Shown here piece after piece: positions 8,767 to 14,405 of a stretch of DNA of 14,405 nt. The stretch is from an uncultured Oscillospiraceae bacterium. Its GTDB lineage: Bacteria; Bacillota; Clostridia; Oscillospirales; Oscillospiraceae. The stretch covers positions 1-14,405 of the forward strand of contig CAJOOV010000126.1 of the NCBI GenBank assembly GCA_905236265.1. Reading direction: 5' to 3'. The notes under the pieces are model-generated. The model was not told the DNA's origin. It saw nothing but the letters and a program-made list of their open reading frames with translations, and did not search any database. The translations under genes and the position numbers were made by a program. Each line of letters begins with the position of its first letter. The first letter of the stretch is position 1.

Positions 8767-8951
8767 GCAAAAAGCGTTCCAGAGTCATCGGCATAGCCAT
8801 GCTCGTTCTGGGGGCTGGGTTTCTCCTGTTTGCGCTGGGGCATCCTGAATGCAGCGTTCCGTGGGACAATGCCATAACCTACACGGTCTATCTGGCTTAC
8901 CTTGCCCTCACGCCGGTGCTGCTGGCCGCCCCCTTTGGGGCGAAGAAATGA
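8763..8951 (+). CDS. Small two-helix membrane protein, unknown function
   Basis: This is a 62-residue protein with a basic N-terminus (MSKKRSR), two hydrophobic segments at about 8-26 and 40-57, and a short basic tail (AKK). The basic ends on both sides fit a helical hairpin with N- and C-termini in the cytoplasm. I do not recognise the family. Support that it is real: its ATG overlaps the cdd stop (ATGA), AAGGG (8752-8756) lies six bases upstream, and a hairpin terminator begins nine bases after its stop codon. It is the last gene of the DUF3810-cdd operon. A role linked to the DUF3810 membrane protein is possible but only by position. Confidence 0.72.
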   Translation: MSKKRSRVIGIAMLVLGAGFLLFALGHPECSVPWDNAITYTVYLAYLALTPVLLAAPFGAKK

Positions 8952-8959
8952 CGAATAAA

Positions 8960-8995
8960 TACCCCTCCTGAACCTTAAGGGCTTCAGGAGGGGTA
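8960..8995. terminator. Bidirectional intrinsic terminator
   Basis: A perfect 13-bp inverted repeat (TACCCCTCCTGAA at 8960-8972 and its complement at 8983-8995) encloses a ten-base loop. It lies between the end of the plus-strand operon (8951) and the end of the convergent minus-strand zinc-ribbon gene (9009). Read on the minus strand, the stem is followed by a U-rich stretch (UUUAUU), a good intrinsic terminator. Read on the plus strand, the tail (CUUUC) is weaker. It probably serves both directions. Confidence 0.85.
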
Positions 8996-9008
8996 CTTTC
9001 GCATCTAA

Positions 9009-9413
9009 TCAGGTTTTCTTCTGGAACACCGTGCCGCAGTTGCGGCAGGTGATGGAGATTCTGTTCTTGCCCTTGGGCACCCGGAGGGTCTGGCCGCAGG
9101 AGGGGCAGCGGAAATAGGCGTGATCCTTGTCCCGCATCTGGGCGCGCTTGCGCTGGATGTTCTCAACCACCGGAGTGATGAACTGCACAAAGCGGTCGTT
9201 CTCCTCCCGGCGGCGGGTATAGTCCCGGCTCCACATCCGAAGCACAGTCAGCGCCATGGCCGCAAAGCCCAGCAGGGAGAACAGCGTGGAGAGCAGCTTC
9301 ATGGGAAGGAGAAGCCCCAGAAGATAGAACACCAGCCCTATCACAAAGAGAAACAGGCTCAGGGCATCAGAGCCATAGCGTCCGTACATCAATCGAGAGA
9401 AGAAATTACGCAT
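9009..9413 (-). CDS. Membrane-anchored zinc-ribbon protein, unknown function
   Basis: This is a 134-residue protein with three visible parts. Two adjacent hydrophobic helices (about 17-36 and 39-59) form a hairpin in the membrane. A charged linker follows (about 62-98, rich in Arg and Glu, possibly coiled). The C-terminal zinc ribbon has CPSC (Cys103, Cys106) and CRNC (Cys123, Cys126). The linker and ribbon are probably cytoplasmic given their charge and reduced cysteines. Similar two-helix plus zinc-ribbon proteins are common in Clostridia and have no assigned function that I know of. The ATG is preceded by AAGGAG at a ten-base spacing. It lies 133 bases downstream of proS but has its own promoter at 9461-9489, so it is probably expressed separately. 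The stop is followed by the shared terminator. Confidence 0.82.
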   Translation of the reverse strand: MRNFFSRLMYGRYGSDALSLFLFVIGLVFYLLGLLLPMKLLSTLFSLLGFAAMALTVLRMWSRDYTRRREENDRFVQFITPVVENIQRKRAQMRDKDHAYFRCPSCGQTLRVPKGKNRISITCRNCGTVFQKKT

Positions 9414-9460
9414 AGAGAATGCTCTCCTTGATTTCCCTTGCCGGGAGTTACTGTGGTACT

Positions 9461-9489
9461 ATCATACTCCATACGGCAAAAATCGTCAA
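9461..9489 (-). promoter_or_regulatory. Predicted sigma-A promoter of the zinc-ribbon gene
   Basis: On the minus strand, TTGACG (9484-9489; five of six) and TATGAT (9461-9466; five of six) are separated by exactly 17 bases. The predicted start near 9454 gives a leader of about 40 bases containing AAGGAG. The element lies in the 133-base gap after proS, which otherwise holds nothing I recognise; no clear proS terminator is visible there. Confidence 0.7.
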
Positions 9490-9546
9490 TCCGTACAGCG
9501 GTAAATTATTTGTGAACGCTTCCGCCGGCTGCGGGCTGACAGAATC

Positions 9547-10986
9547 TCAGTAGGCAACGCCCCAGATCACCATCTTTTTCGCCCTCTTTCCGCACACCGG
9601 GCACACATCCCCCAGATGCTCCTGTTCAAAGGGCATACAACGGCTGGAAACCCCTGCCCGCTCCTTCATGGCGACCTCGCACGCCTCGTCGCCGCACCAC
9701 ATGGTCTTGGCAAAGCAGGTGTGACGCTCCTCCGCCTCCTTCACCGCCTCTACGCTGTCAAAGGCAAAGGTATTGGACTCCATGCGCTCCTTGGCGGTGC
9801 GGTACATATTGTCGTGGACTTCCTTCAGCAGGCTCTCCACCCGGCTCTCCAGCTCCTCCAGCGGCACAAAGTATTTCTCTCCCGTGTCCCGCCGGGCGAT
9901 GACGCACTGACCCTTCTCCATGTCCTTCGGGCCGATTTCCACCCGCAGGGGCACGCCCTTCATCTCGTACTCGGCGTACTTCCAGCCGTTGGACTGCTCG
10001 CTGTCATCGGTCTTGACCCGGAGATCCAGCGCCTTGAGGCGCTTTTCCAGATCGTAGGCGGCATCCAGCACGCCCTCCTTGTGCTGGGCAACCGGAATCA
10101 CCACCACCTGAATGGGGGCGATGGCAGGGGGCAGCACAAGCCCGTTATCGTCGCCGTGGGTCATGATAACAGCGCCGATCAGACGGGTGGTCGAGCCCCA
10201 GGAGGTCTGGAAGGGATACTGCAGGGTGTTGTCCCGGCCGGTAAAGGTGACGTTATAGGCTCTGGAGAACTTGTCCCCGAAGTAGTGGCTGGTGGCGGAT
10301 TGAAGCGCCTTGCCGTCCTTCATCATGGCCTCTACCGTATAGGTCGCCTCCGCCCCGGCAAACTTCTCCTTGTCCGTCTTGCGTCCGGGGATGACCGGCA
10401 TAGCCAGCACGTCCTTGCAGAAGTTGGCGTAGGTCCAGAGCTGCTGCTCCGTCTCCTGCTCCGCCTCCTGCGCCGTCTCGTGGATGGTGTGCCCCTCCTG
10501 CCACCAGAACTCCCGGGAGCGCAGGAAGGGGCGGGTGGTCTTTTCCCAGCGGATGACGGAGCACCACTGGTTATACAGCATGGGCAGCTCCCGCCAGCTA
10601 TGCAGCACATGGGCGAAGTGGTCGCTGAACATGGTCTCCGACGTGGGACGGAAGGCAAGGCGCTCCTCCAGCGGAGCGCTTCCCCCCATAGTCACCCACG
10701 CAACCTCCGGGGCAAAGCCCTCCACCAGCTCGCCCTCCTTCTTCAGCAGGCTTTCGGGAATCAGCACTGGCATGGCCACGTTCTGGTGCCCGGTCTTTTT
10801 AAACTCCCCGTCCATAATCCGCTGAATGTGCTCCCAGATGGCATAGCCATAGGGGCGAAGGATCATAAAGCCCTTCACGCTGGAATAGTCCACCAGCTCC
10901 GCCTTCAGACAGATGTCCGTGTACCACTGGGCGAAGTCCTCGCTCATGGAGGTAATGGCCTTCACCTGTTTCTTCTCTTTTGCCAT
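9547..10986 (-). CDS. proS: Prolyl-tRNA synthetase, type 3 (archaeal/eukaryotic-like)
   Basis: The enzyme charges tRNA-Pro with proline in the cytoplasm. From the ATG at 10986 it has 479 residues, matching the compact type 3 ProRS, which lacks the inserted editing domain of the E. coli type. Visible landmarks are the proline-binding FRPTSET (112-118), the class II motif 2 RWEKTTRPFLRSREFWWQEGH (146-166), the motif 3 region GSTTRLIGAVIMTHGDD (264-280), an anticodon-binding domain from about 290, and a C-terminal zinc domain with Cys431, Cys436, Cys462 and Cys465. The chain ends in the Tyr typical of this class (WGVAY). The ATG at 10986 follows AAGGAAG by eight bases. The open frame continues upstream to 11091, but that extension falls in the promoter and leader and does not look like protein of the family. 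Confidence 0.96.
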   Translation of the reverse strand: MAKEKKQVKAITSMSEDFAQWYTDICLKAELVDYSSVKGFMILRPYGYAIWEHIQRIMDGEFKKTGHQNVAMPVLIPESLLKKEGELVEGFAPEVAWVTMGGSAPLEERLAFRPTSETMFSDHFAHVLHSWRELPMLYNQWCSVIRWEKTTRPFLRSREFWWQEGHTIHETAQEAEQETEQQLWTYANFCKDVLAMPVIPGRKTDKEKFAGAEATYTVEAMMKDGKALQSATSHYFGDKFSRAYNVTFTGRDNTLQYPFQTSWGSTTRLIGAVIMTHGDDNGLVLPPAIAPIQVVVIPVAQHKEGVLDAAYDLEKRLKALDLRVKTDDSEQSNGWKYAEYEMKGVPLRVEIGPKDMEKGQCVIARRDTGEKYFVPLEELESRVESLLKEVHDNMYRTAKERMESNTFAFDSVEAVKEAEERHTCFAKTMWCGDEACEVAMKERAGVSSRCMPFEQEHLGDVCPVCGKRAKKMVIWGVAY

Positions 10987-11006
10987 AGTGTGCGCTTCCT
11001 TTCCGC

Positions 11007-11038
11007 AAAAAGCGCCTGCCCTCCCGGCGGGAAGGCGC
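11007..11038 (-). promoter_or_regulatory. Terminator-like hairpin in the proS leader (possible attenuator)
   Basis: Read on the minus strand, the arms GCGCCT and AGGCGC (11033-11038 and 11012-11017) form a closing stem. An inner TCCC/GGGA stem (11029-11032 and 11022-11025) has a three-base loop, with a four-base bulge between the two stems. Five U residues (11007-11011) follow directly, as in an intrinsic terminator. It lies downstream of the proS promoter and only a few bases before the proS ribosome binding site. It could terminate the DUF2812 message, attenuate proS, or both. The U-tract is short, so termination efficiency is uncertain. No T-box motif is visible. Confidence 0.55.
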
Positions 11039-11062
11039 AGACGCTCCTCTGTTTTCTGTGAT

Positions 11063-11091
11063 ATTTTACTGGTTTTGCAGGTCTTTGTCAA
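11063..11091 (-). promoter_or_regulatory. Predicted strong sigma-A promoter of proS
   Basis: On the minus strand a perfect -35 TTGACA (11086-11091) and a -10 TAAAAT (11063-11068; five of six) are separated by 17 bases. The TGA inside the -35 hexamer is the stop codon of the upstream DUF2812 gene. The predicted transcription start near 11056 gives a leader of about 70 bases containing the hairpin at 11012-11038. Confidence 0.75.
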
Positions 11092-12251
11092 TCCATTGCG
11101 TCAAACCGGGCTAAAATGGCCTCCACACGCTCCTTCGTCAGGTCAAGCTCCCCCGTGGCAAGGCAGACAGCTGCGCCAAACCGGAGCAGCCTGTCCCCCG
11201 CTCCCGCCGGGGTATCCGCCGCCACCGTCTTTGCAAGGGAGGCATTGAGACAGCGGTAGAGGGTGATCTCCGCCTGCGTGCCGTCCTCCCAGCGCTGGTA
11301 GCAGTCATATTGCCGCACCAGAAGGGATTCCCTTTCGGAATACCAGCCGCTGCAGCGCCCCTGAGGCGTCGTGGTCAGGCACTCCTCCGGAAGGATGGAG
11401 GCAGTCAGCTCGTATGCCGCCGGTTTCACCGTCCATGACAGCACCATGGTCAGCGCAAGCAGGAGGAGCAGTCCCCCTCCGGCGGTGAGCAGCCATGCCT
11501 GCCGCCCCCGCCTGCCCACCAGAGCAGACAGCGGTAGCAGCAGGACAAACAACGCCGCCAGCGCCAGCCGAAGCCACAGCCGGGGTATGGCATCCACCCA
11601 CAGCGCCACCGCCAGCAGCGCCAGCGCCCCGCCGCCTGCCAGCCGTATGCCTGCGCGCAGGGTCATGGCAGCGGTGCCGGGCGGATTATGGTCTTTTGCC
11701 CTTGTCAGCAGGCAGAACACCATCCACGCCAGCAGCCAGACCCCCGCCGCCGCCGCAATGGGCAGCAGAATCAGCGCCGCCGTTTTGGTGTCCGAGAGAT
11801 ACCAGCGGTAGGTGAGGGCGCTGCAGCTCAGCCGCTCCCGGTTCAGCCACAGCAGCGCCGACGTCAGAAGCAGGCAGCCCAGCGCCTGAACCAGCCGGAA
11901 ACGAAAGACCCGGCATATCTCGCTCCTCACGGCATCGTCCCGCATCGGTGCAGGCTCCCGGCAGGGCAGGGACTTATAGATGTCCATGCCCCACACGGTG
12001 TCTACCGGCTCCCAACCGGCATCCCTTCTCCGGCGCACAGTTTCCTCCAGCTCCTCCGCCGTCCGTCCGGGCAGCACAGGCACTACGTCATAGCGCAGCT
12101 CCCTGCGCTTTGTGGGATGCAGCTCGCCGGAAAACAGACCGGCTCTCCCCTGCAGCTCCCAGCCCTTCCGGGCCAATGCGTCCAGCCTCCGGCGCAGACC
12201 ATCATAGTCTCCCCGGTCATAGGCGAGAAAGACCCGCCTTGTCTCCCTCAT
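11088..12251 (-). CDS. DUF2812 domain multi-pass membrane protein
   Basis: The protein has about 387 residues from the ATG at 12251. The N-terminal ~100 residues resemble the DUF2812 domain: repeated short units ending in a conserved Gly-Trp, seen here as LARKGWELQ and RRRDAGWEPVDTV, with aromatic strands between. Hydrophobic segments follow at about 120-137, 160-184, 206-222, 226-246 and 253-273. The C-terminal ~110 residues are soluble and contain several cysteines. DUF2812 proteins have no established function; some sit beside PadR-type regulators, but none is visible here. I chose ATG 12251 because AGAAGG lies eight bases upstream; the GTG at 12260 sits directly on that site. It follows ccsA by 31 bases on the same strand without a visible terminator, so it is probably the third gene of the resB-ccsA operon. 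Confidence 0.75.
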   Translation of the reverse strand: MRETRRVFLAYDRGDYDGLRRRLDALARKGWELQGRAGLFSGELHPTKRRELRYDVVPVLPGRTAEELEETVRRRRDAGWEPVDTVWGMDIYKSLPCREPAPMRDDAVRSEICRVFRFRLVQALGCLLLTSALLWLNRERLSCSALTYRWYLSDTKTAALILLPIAAAAGVWLLAWMVFCLLTRAKDHNPPGTAAMTLRAGIRLAGGGALALLAVALWVDAIPRLWLRLALAALFVLLLPLSALVGRRGRQAWLLTAGGGLLLLLALTMVLSWTVKPAAYELTASILPEECLTTTPQGRCSGWYSERESLLVRQYDCYQRWEDGTQAEITLYRCLNASLAKTVAADTPAGAGDRLLRFGAAVCLATGELDLTKERVEAILARFDAMD

Positions 12252-12282
12252 ACCGGACACCTTCTTTTCCCCGTGCTGTCCA

Positions 12283-13107
12283 TCATGCGTAGCTGTGGAT
12301 GCCGGGCAGGAGGGTGTTCACCCCGATATAGGTGAAGATGACGCAGATAAAGCCGATGACCGCAAAAACGGCGGCGCTTTTCCCCTTCCAGCCCTTGCCG
12401 ATGCGCAGGTGGAGATAGATGGCGTAGATAATCCATGTAATCAGCGCCCACGTCTCCTTGGGATCCCAGCTCCAATAGCTGCCCCATGCCTGTTCCGCCC
12501 AGATCGCCCCGGTGACAATCACCAGCGTGAGGAACAGAAAGCCCAGTGACACGGCACGGTAGCTGATGCTGTCCAGCCGCTGCCCTTCAGGGATATGCTT
12601 CTGCCAGAAGGGGCTGTTCCCGTTTCTCTGCCGCAGCAGGAACATCAGGGACACCGCAAAGGCCACGCCAAAGGAGCCGTAGGAGATGATGGCGGTGAGT
12701 ACATGAATGGCCAGCCAGCCGGAGCGGAGGGAGGGCATCAGCTCCCGCACCTCCCTGCTCTGCATGGCGGCGTAGCCGATCACCAGAAAGACCACCGGGC
12801 TGGCAAAGGTGCCCAGCGCCTGAAAGCGAAAGCGCCAGATGAAAATGAGGCAGCACAGGGCAATGCCCCATGCAAAGCTGGTGGCAAACTCATACTGGTT
12901 GGTCAGCGGGAGCCTTCCCGCTCCCAGTCCCCTTGCAATCAGCGCCAGCGTGTGGCACACGAACGCAGCGAAGAGAACGCCGTTTGCGGGTTTTGCCAGC
13001 CTGTCCCGTTTCAGGGCAAAAAAGACGAAATAGAGGGCGGTTGCCGCCACATATAGAGCCAGCGCCAGATAAAACAGCGCCGTTTCAAGCTGTAAAAAAC
13101 GGTTCAT
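12283..13107 (-). CDS. ccsA: Cytochrome c biogenesis protein CcsA (ResC/CcsB-type heme handling)
   Basis: The protein is the polytopic membrane subunit of the System II (Ccs) machinery, which with ResB delivers heme to apocytochrome c outside the membrane. It has 274 residues and about eight hydrophobic segments. The diagnostic tryptophan-rich heme-binding signature WGSYWSWDPKETW is at 208-220. Candidate heme-ligating histidines are His52, His135 and His271, with a further His233. The conserved PLTNQYE (67-73) precedes the third helix. The length suits the small CcsA/ResC form rather than a fused CcsBA. The ATG lies four bases after the resB stop, and AAGGAG overlaps the end of resB, so the two are translationally coupled. 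Names in this family are used inconsistently (ccsA, ccsB, resC). Confidence 0.93.
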   Translation of the reverse strand: MNRFLQLETALFYLALALYVAATALYFVFFALKRDRLAKPANGVLFAAFVCHTLALIARGLGAGRLPLTNQYEFATSFAWGIALCCLIFIWRFRFQALGTFASPVVFLVIGYAAMQSREVRELMPSLRSGWLAIHVLTAIISYGSFGVAFAVSLMFLLRQRNGNSPFWQKHIPEGQRLDSISYRAVSLGFLFLTLVIVTGAIWAEQAWGSYWSWDPKETWALITWIIYAIYLHLRIGKGWKGKSAAVFAVIGFICVIFTYIGVNTLLPGIHSYA

Positions 13108-13111
13108 GTCA

Positions 13112-14405
13112 TCACTCCTTGTTTTCCGGGCTCTGTGCTGTCAGGCGCTGCGCCGTCTCCTTCAGCCTGTCATGAAAGAGTACCCCTCCCTTTTTGCTCC
13201 TGCCTGCTACAGCCCATGTGCCGTCGGGCTGCTCCACAGCCCAAAGCTCCTCCGTGCGCAGGTAGAACGCCACGAACAGGGCGAAGAGCATCACCAGCCC
13301 CCCTGCCAGCGCAAGAGGGGTAAAGGGGTCGTGCTTGATCTGGATGAGGGTGTAGTGCTGAGGCTGGGAGAAGCGGACGACGTAATCGTCAATGGTGATC
13401 TCCTCCTCCTGCTCCAGCACGTTCATGCCGATGACCTCTCCGGCGTAGTACACCGAGTAGAGGTAACCCGGACGGTTCAGCCGGGAGGAGGCGCTGGTGG
13501 GCATACCGTTGGCTCCGGTGGTCAGGTCGGGGTAGAAGGCGTTGAACATAATCACCAGCTCTGGCTTGTCCGCCACCGGAAGATACTCCCCGGTACACAT
13601 CACCTGAGACTGGAGGGGCTTTCCCTGCTTCGTGATGTCCACCTGCGCCGCCCAGCCCATGGAATTCTGGTACAGCTTCATACCGAAGAGGTTCAGCGGA
13701 TGGTTCACGCTGGCCTCGCCGCTGTGCTGCTCGCCGGTGGCGGAGTCAGTCATGGTCAGCGCCGCAGTATACTGCTCCACAGTGTCGTCCTCCCGGAGCT
13801 GCACGGTGAAGTCGTCTATGGTCAGGGTATAGCCTGTCTCCCCCACCGGCTTTGTGGTGCCGGGTACGCCGTATACTGAGTATTTCACCGTACCCATCTG
13901 CCCCAGAGCGAAGCCCGCAATGATAATCAGCATTCCCAGATGGGTGAGCCATGCGCCCCACAGGCCGATTTTGTTCCGCAGGGCATAGCGGAACCTTCTG
14001 CCGTCCTGCTCTCCCTCCTCCGATCGGGAAAAGCCCATGCGCCGGAACAGCTCCTCCCATTCAGCCGTCACTGCCTCCGCCTCCCCGTCCCAGCGGGAGA
14101 GCGCCTTCTGTGCCGTAAAGTCCTCTCTGCTCTGGCGGATGATAACCGGGAAGCGCAGAAGGTTGCAGCCCAGCAGGTTCAGGCAGAGGAAAGCGGTGAG
14201 TGCGGCAAACCATGGGCTGTGAAACACATCGTCCAGCCCCAGCAGGAGGATCAGCCGGGAGGGGTTGCCCGGATAGGCGCCGGTATAATAGCTCTCCGCC
14301 TCCCCCTGAGGAATCACACTGCCCGCCACGCAGGCCGCAATCAGCACCAGCAGAATCACGATAGCGGTCTTCATGGAGAATAACCCCTTTGCCGCCTTCT
14401 TCCAG
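13112..14405 (-). CDS. resB: Cytochrome c biogenesis protein ResB (Ccs1), 5' end probably outside the window
   Basis: ResB is the partner of CcsA in System II cytochrome c maturation and forms the periplasmic-side heme and apocytochrome platform. From the ATG at 14374 there are 420 residues. Hydrophobic segments lie at about 3-19, 55-75, 139-160 and 352-371, with a large extracytoplasmic domain between the last two. GAWLTHLGMLIIIAGF (140-155) carries the conserved transmembrane His146. SVIPQGE (19-25) and the motif NHPLNLFGMKLYQ (224-236) fit the family. The frame stays open to the window edge and adds WKKAAKGLFS before that Met, which matches the usual ResB N-terminus (W-x3-S-M-K). I therefore think the true start lies beyond 14405. 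Against this, AAAGGGG sits nine bases before the ATG at 14374. It is the first visible gene of the resB-ccsA-DUF2812 cluster. Confidence 0.9.
   Translation of the reverse strand, partial: WKKAAKGLFSMKTAIVILLVLIAACVAGSVIPQGEAESYYTGAYPGNPSRLILLLGLDDVFHSPWFAALTAFLCLNLLGCNLLRFPVIIRQSREDFTAQKALSRWDGEAEAVTAEWEELFRRMGFSRSEEGEQDGRRFRYALRNKIGLWGAWLTHLGMLIIIAGFALGQMGTVKYSVYGVPGTTKPVGETGYTLTIDDFTVQLREDDTVEQYTAALTMTDSATGEQHSGEASVNHPLNLFGMKLYQNSMGWAAQVDITKQGKPLQSQVMCTGEYLPVADKPELVIMFNAFYPDLTTGANGMPTSASSRLNRPGYLYSVYYAGEVIGMNVLEQEEEITIDDYVVRFSQPQHYTLIQIKHDPFTPLALAGGLVMLFALFVAFYLRTEELWAVEQPDGTWAVAGRSKKGGVLFHDRLKETAQRLTAQSPENKE

Noticed and set aside
9616..11061. A 481-codon plus-strand open frame opposite proS
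   Set aside because: It is an in-register shadow of proS, with composition typical of an antisense reading. It also runs through the proS promoter and leader.
10987..11091. T-box riboswitch upstream of proS
   Set aside because: The leader from the predicted start is only about 70 bases, too short for a standard T-box, and no T-box sequence or specifier stem is visible.
10987..11091. 35-residue N-terminal extension of ProRS in the open frame
   Set aside because: The extension overlaps the -35 and -10 elements and the leader hairpin. The ATG at 10986 has a good ribosome binding site and yields the family's normal length.
1..14405. Mobile elements, CRISPR arrays, phage or defence genes
   Set aside because: None seen. 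The long genes are housekeeping families with uniform codon use, and I found no direct-repeat arrays, transposase motifs or attachment-like repeats by eye.

Overview
The window looks like a chromosomal housekeeping region of a high-GC member of the Clostridia, most likely an Oscillospiraceae-type gut anaerobe. That placement is inference. It rests on AddAB rather than RecBCD, a type 3 (archaeal-like, C-terminal zinc) prolyl-tRNA synthetase, AGGAGG-type ribosome binding sites, sigma-A-like promoters, and the DUF3810 and DUF2812 families. I see no transposase, integrase, phage gene, CRISPR array, tRNA or rRNA. Coding density is high; all gaps between genes are under 150 bases.

Left part (1-7045, minus strand): addB and addA overlap by four bases and encode the two-subunit helicase-nuclease that processes double-strand breaks. 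Downstream of addA lies the start of rpmE (ribosomal protein L31, cut by the window edge), with its own promoter and a leader hairpin.

Middle (7191-8951, plus strand): a compact three-gene operon is transcribed divergently from addB. It encodes a DUF3810 membrane protein with an HELAH metalloprotease-like motif, cytidine deaminase (cdd), and a 62-residue two-helix membrane protein. All three open reading frames overlap at their junctions, so they are probably translationally coupled. A strong hairpin at 8960-8995 separates this operon from the convergent genes to the right.

Right part (9009-14405, minus strand): the order of transcription is resB, ccsA (a System II cytochrome c maturation pair; resB runs to the window edge), a DUF2812 multi-pass membrane protein, proS, and a small membrane-anchored zinc-ribbon protein. 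proS and the zinc-ribbon gene each have a near-consensus promoter. The proS promoter overlaps the stop codon of the DUF2812 gene. It is followed by a terminator-like hairpin just before the ribosome binding site, and one arm of that hairpin could instead pair with the ribosome binding site.

Most of the window is ordinary and I do not see a convincing new biological system. The points most worth following up are the two leader RNAs (proS and rpmE), the uncharacterised DUF3810-cdd-small protein operon, and the DUF2812 protein next to the cytochrome c maturation genes.
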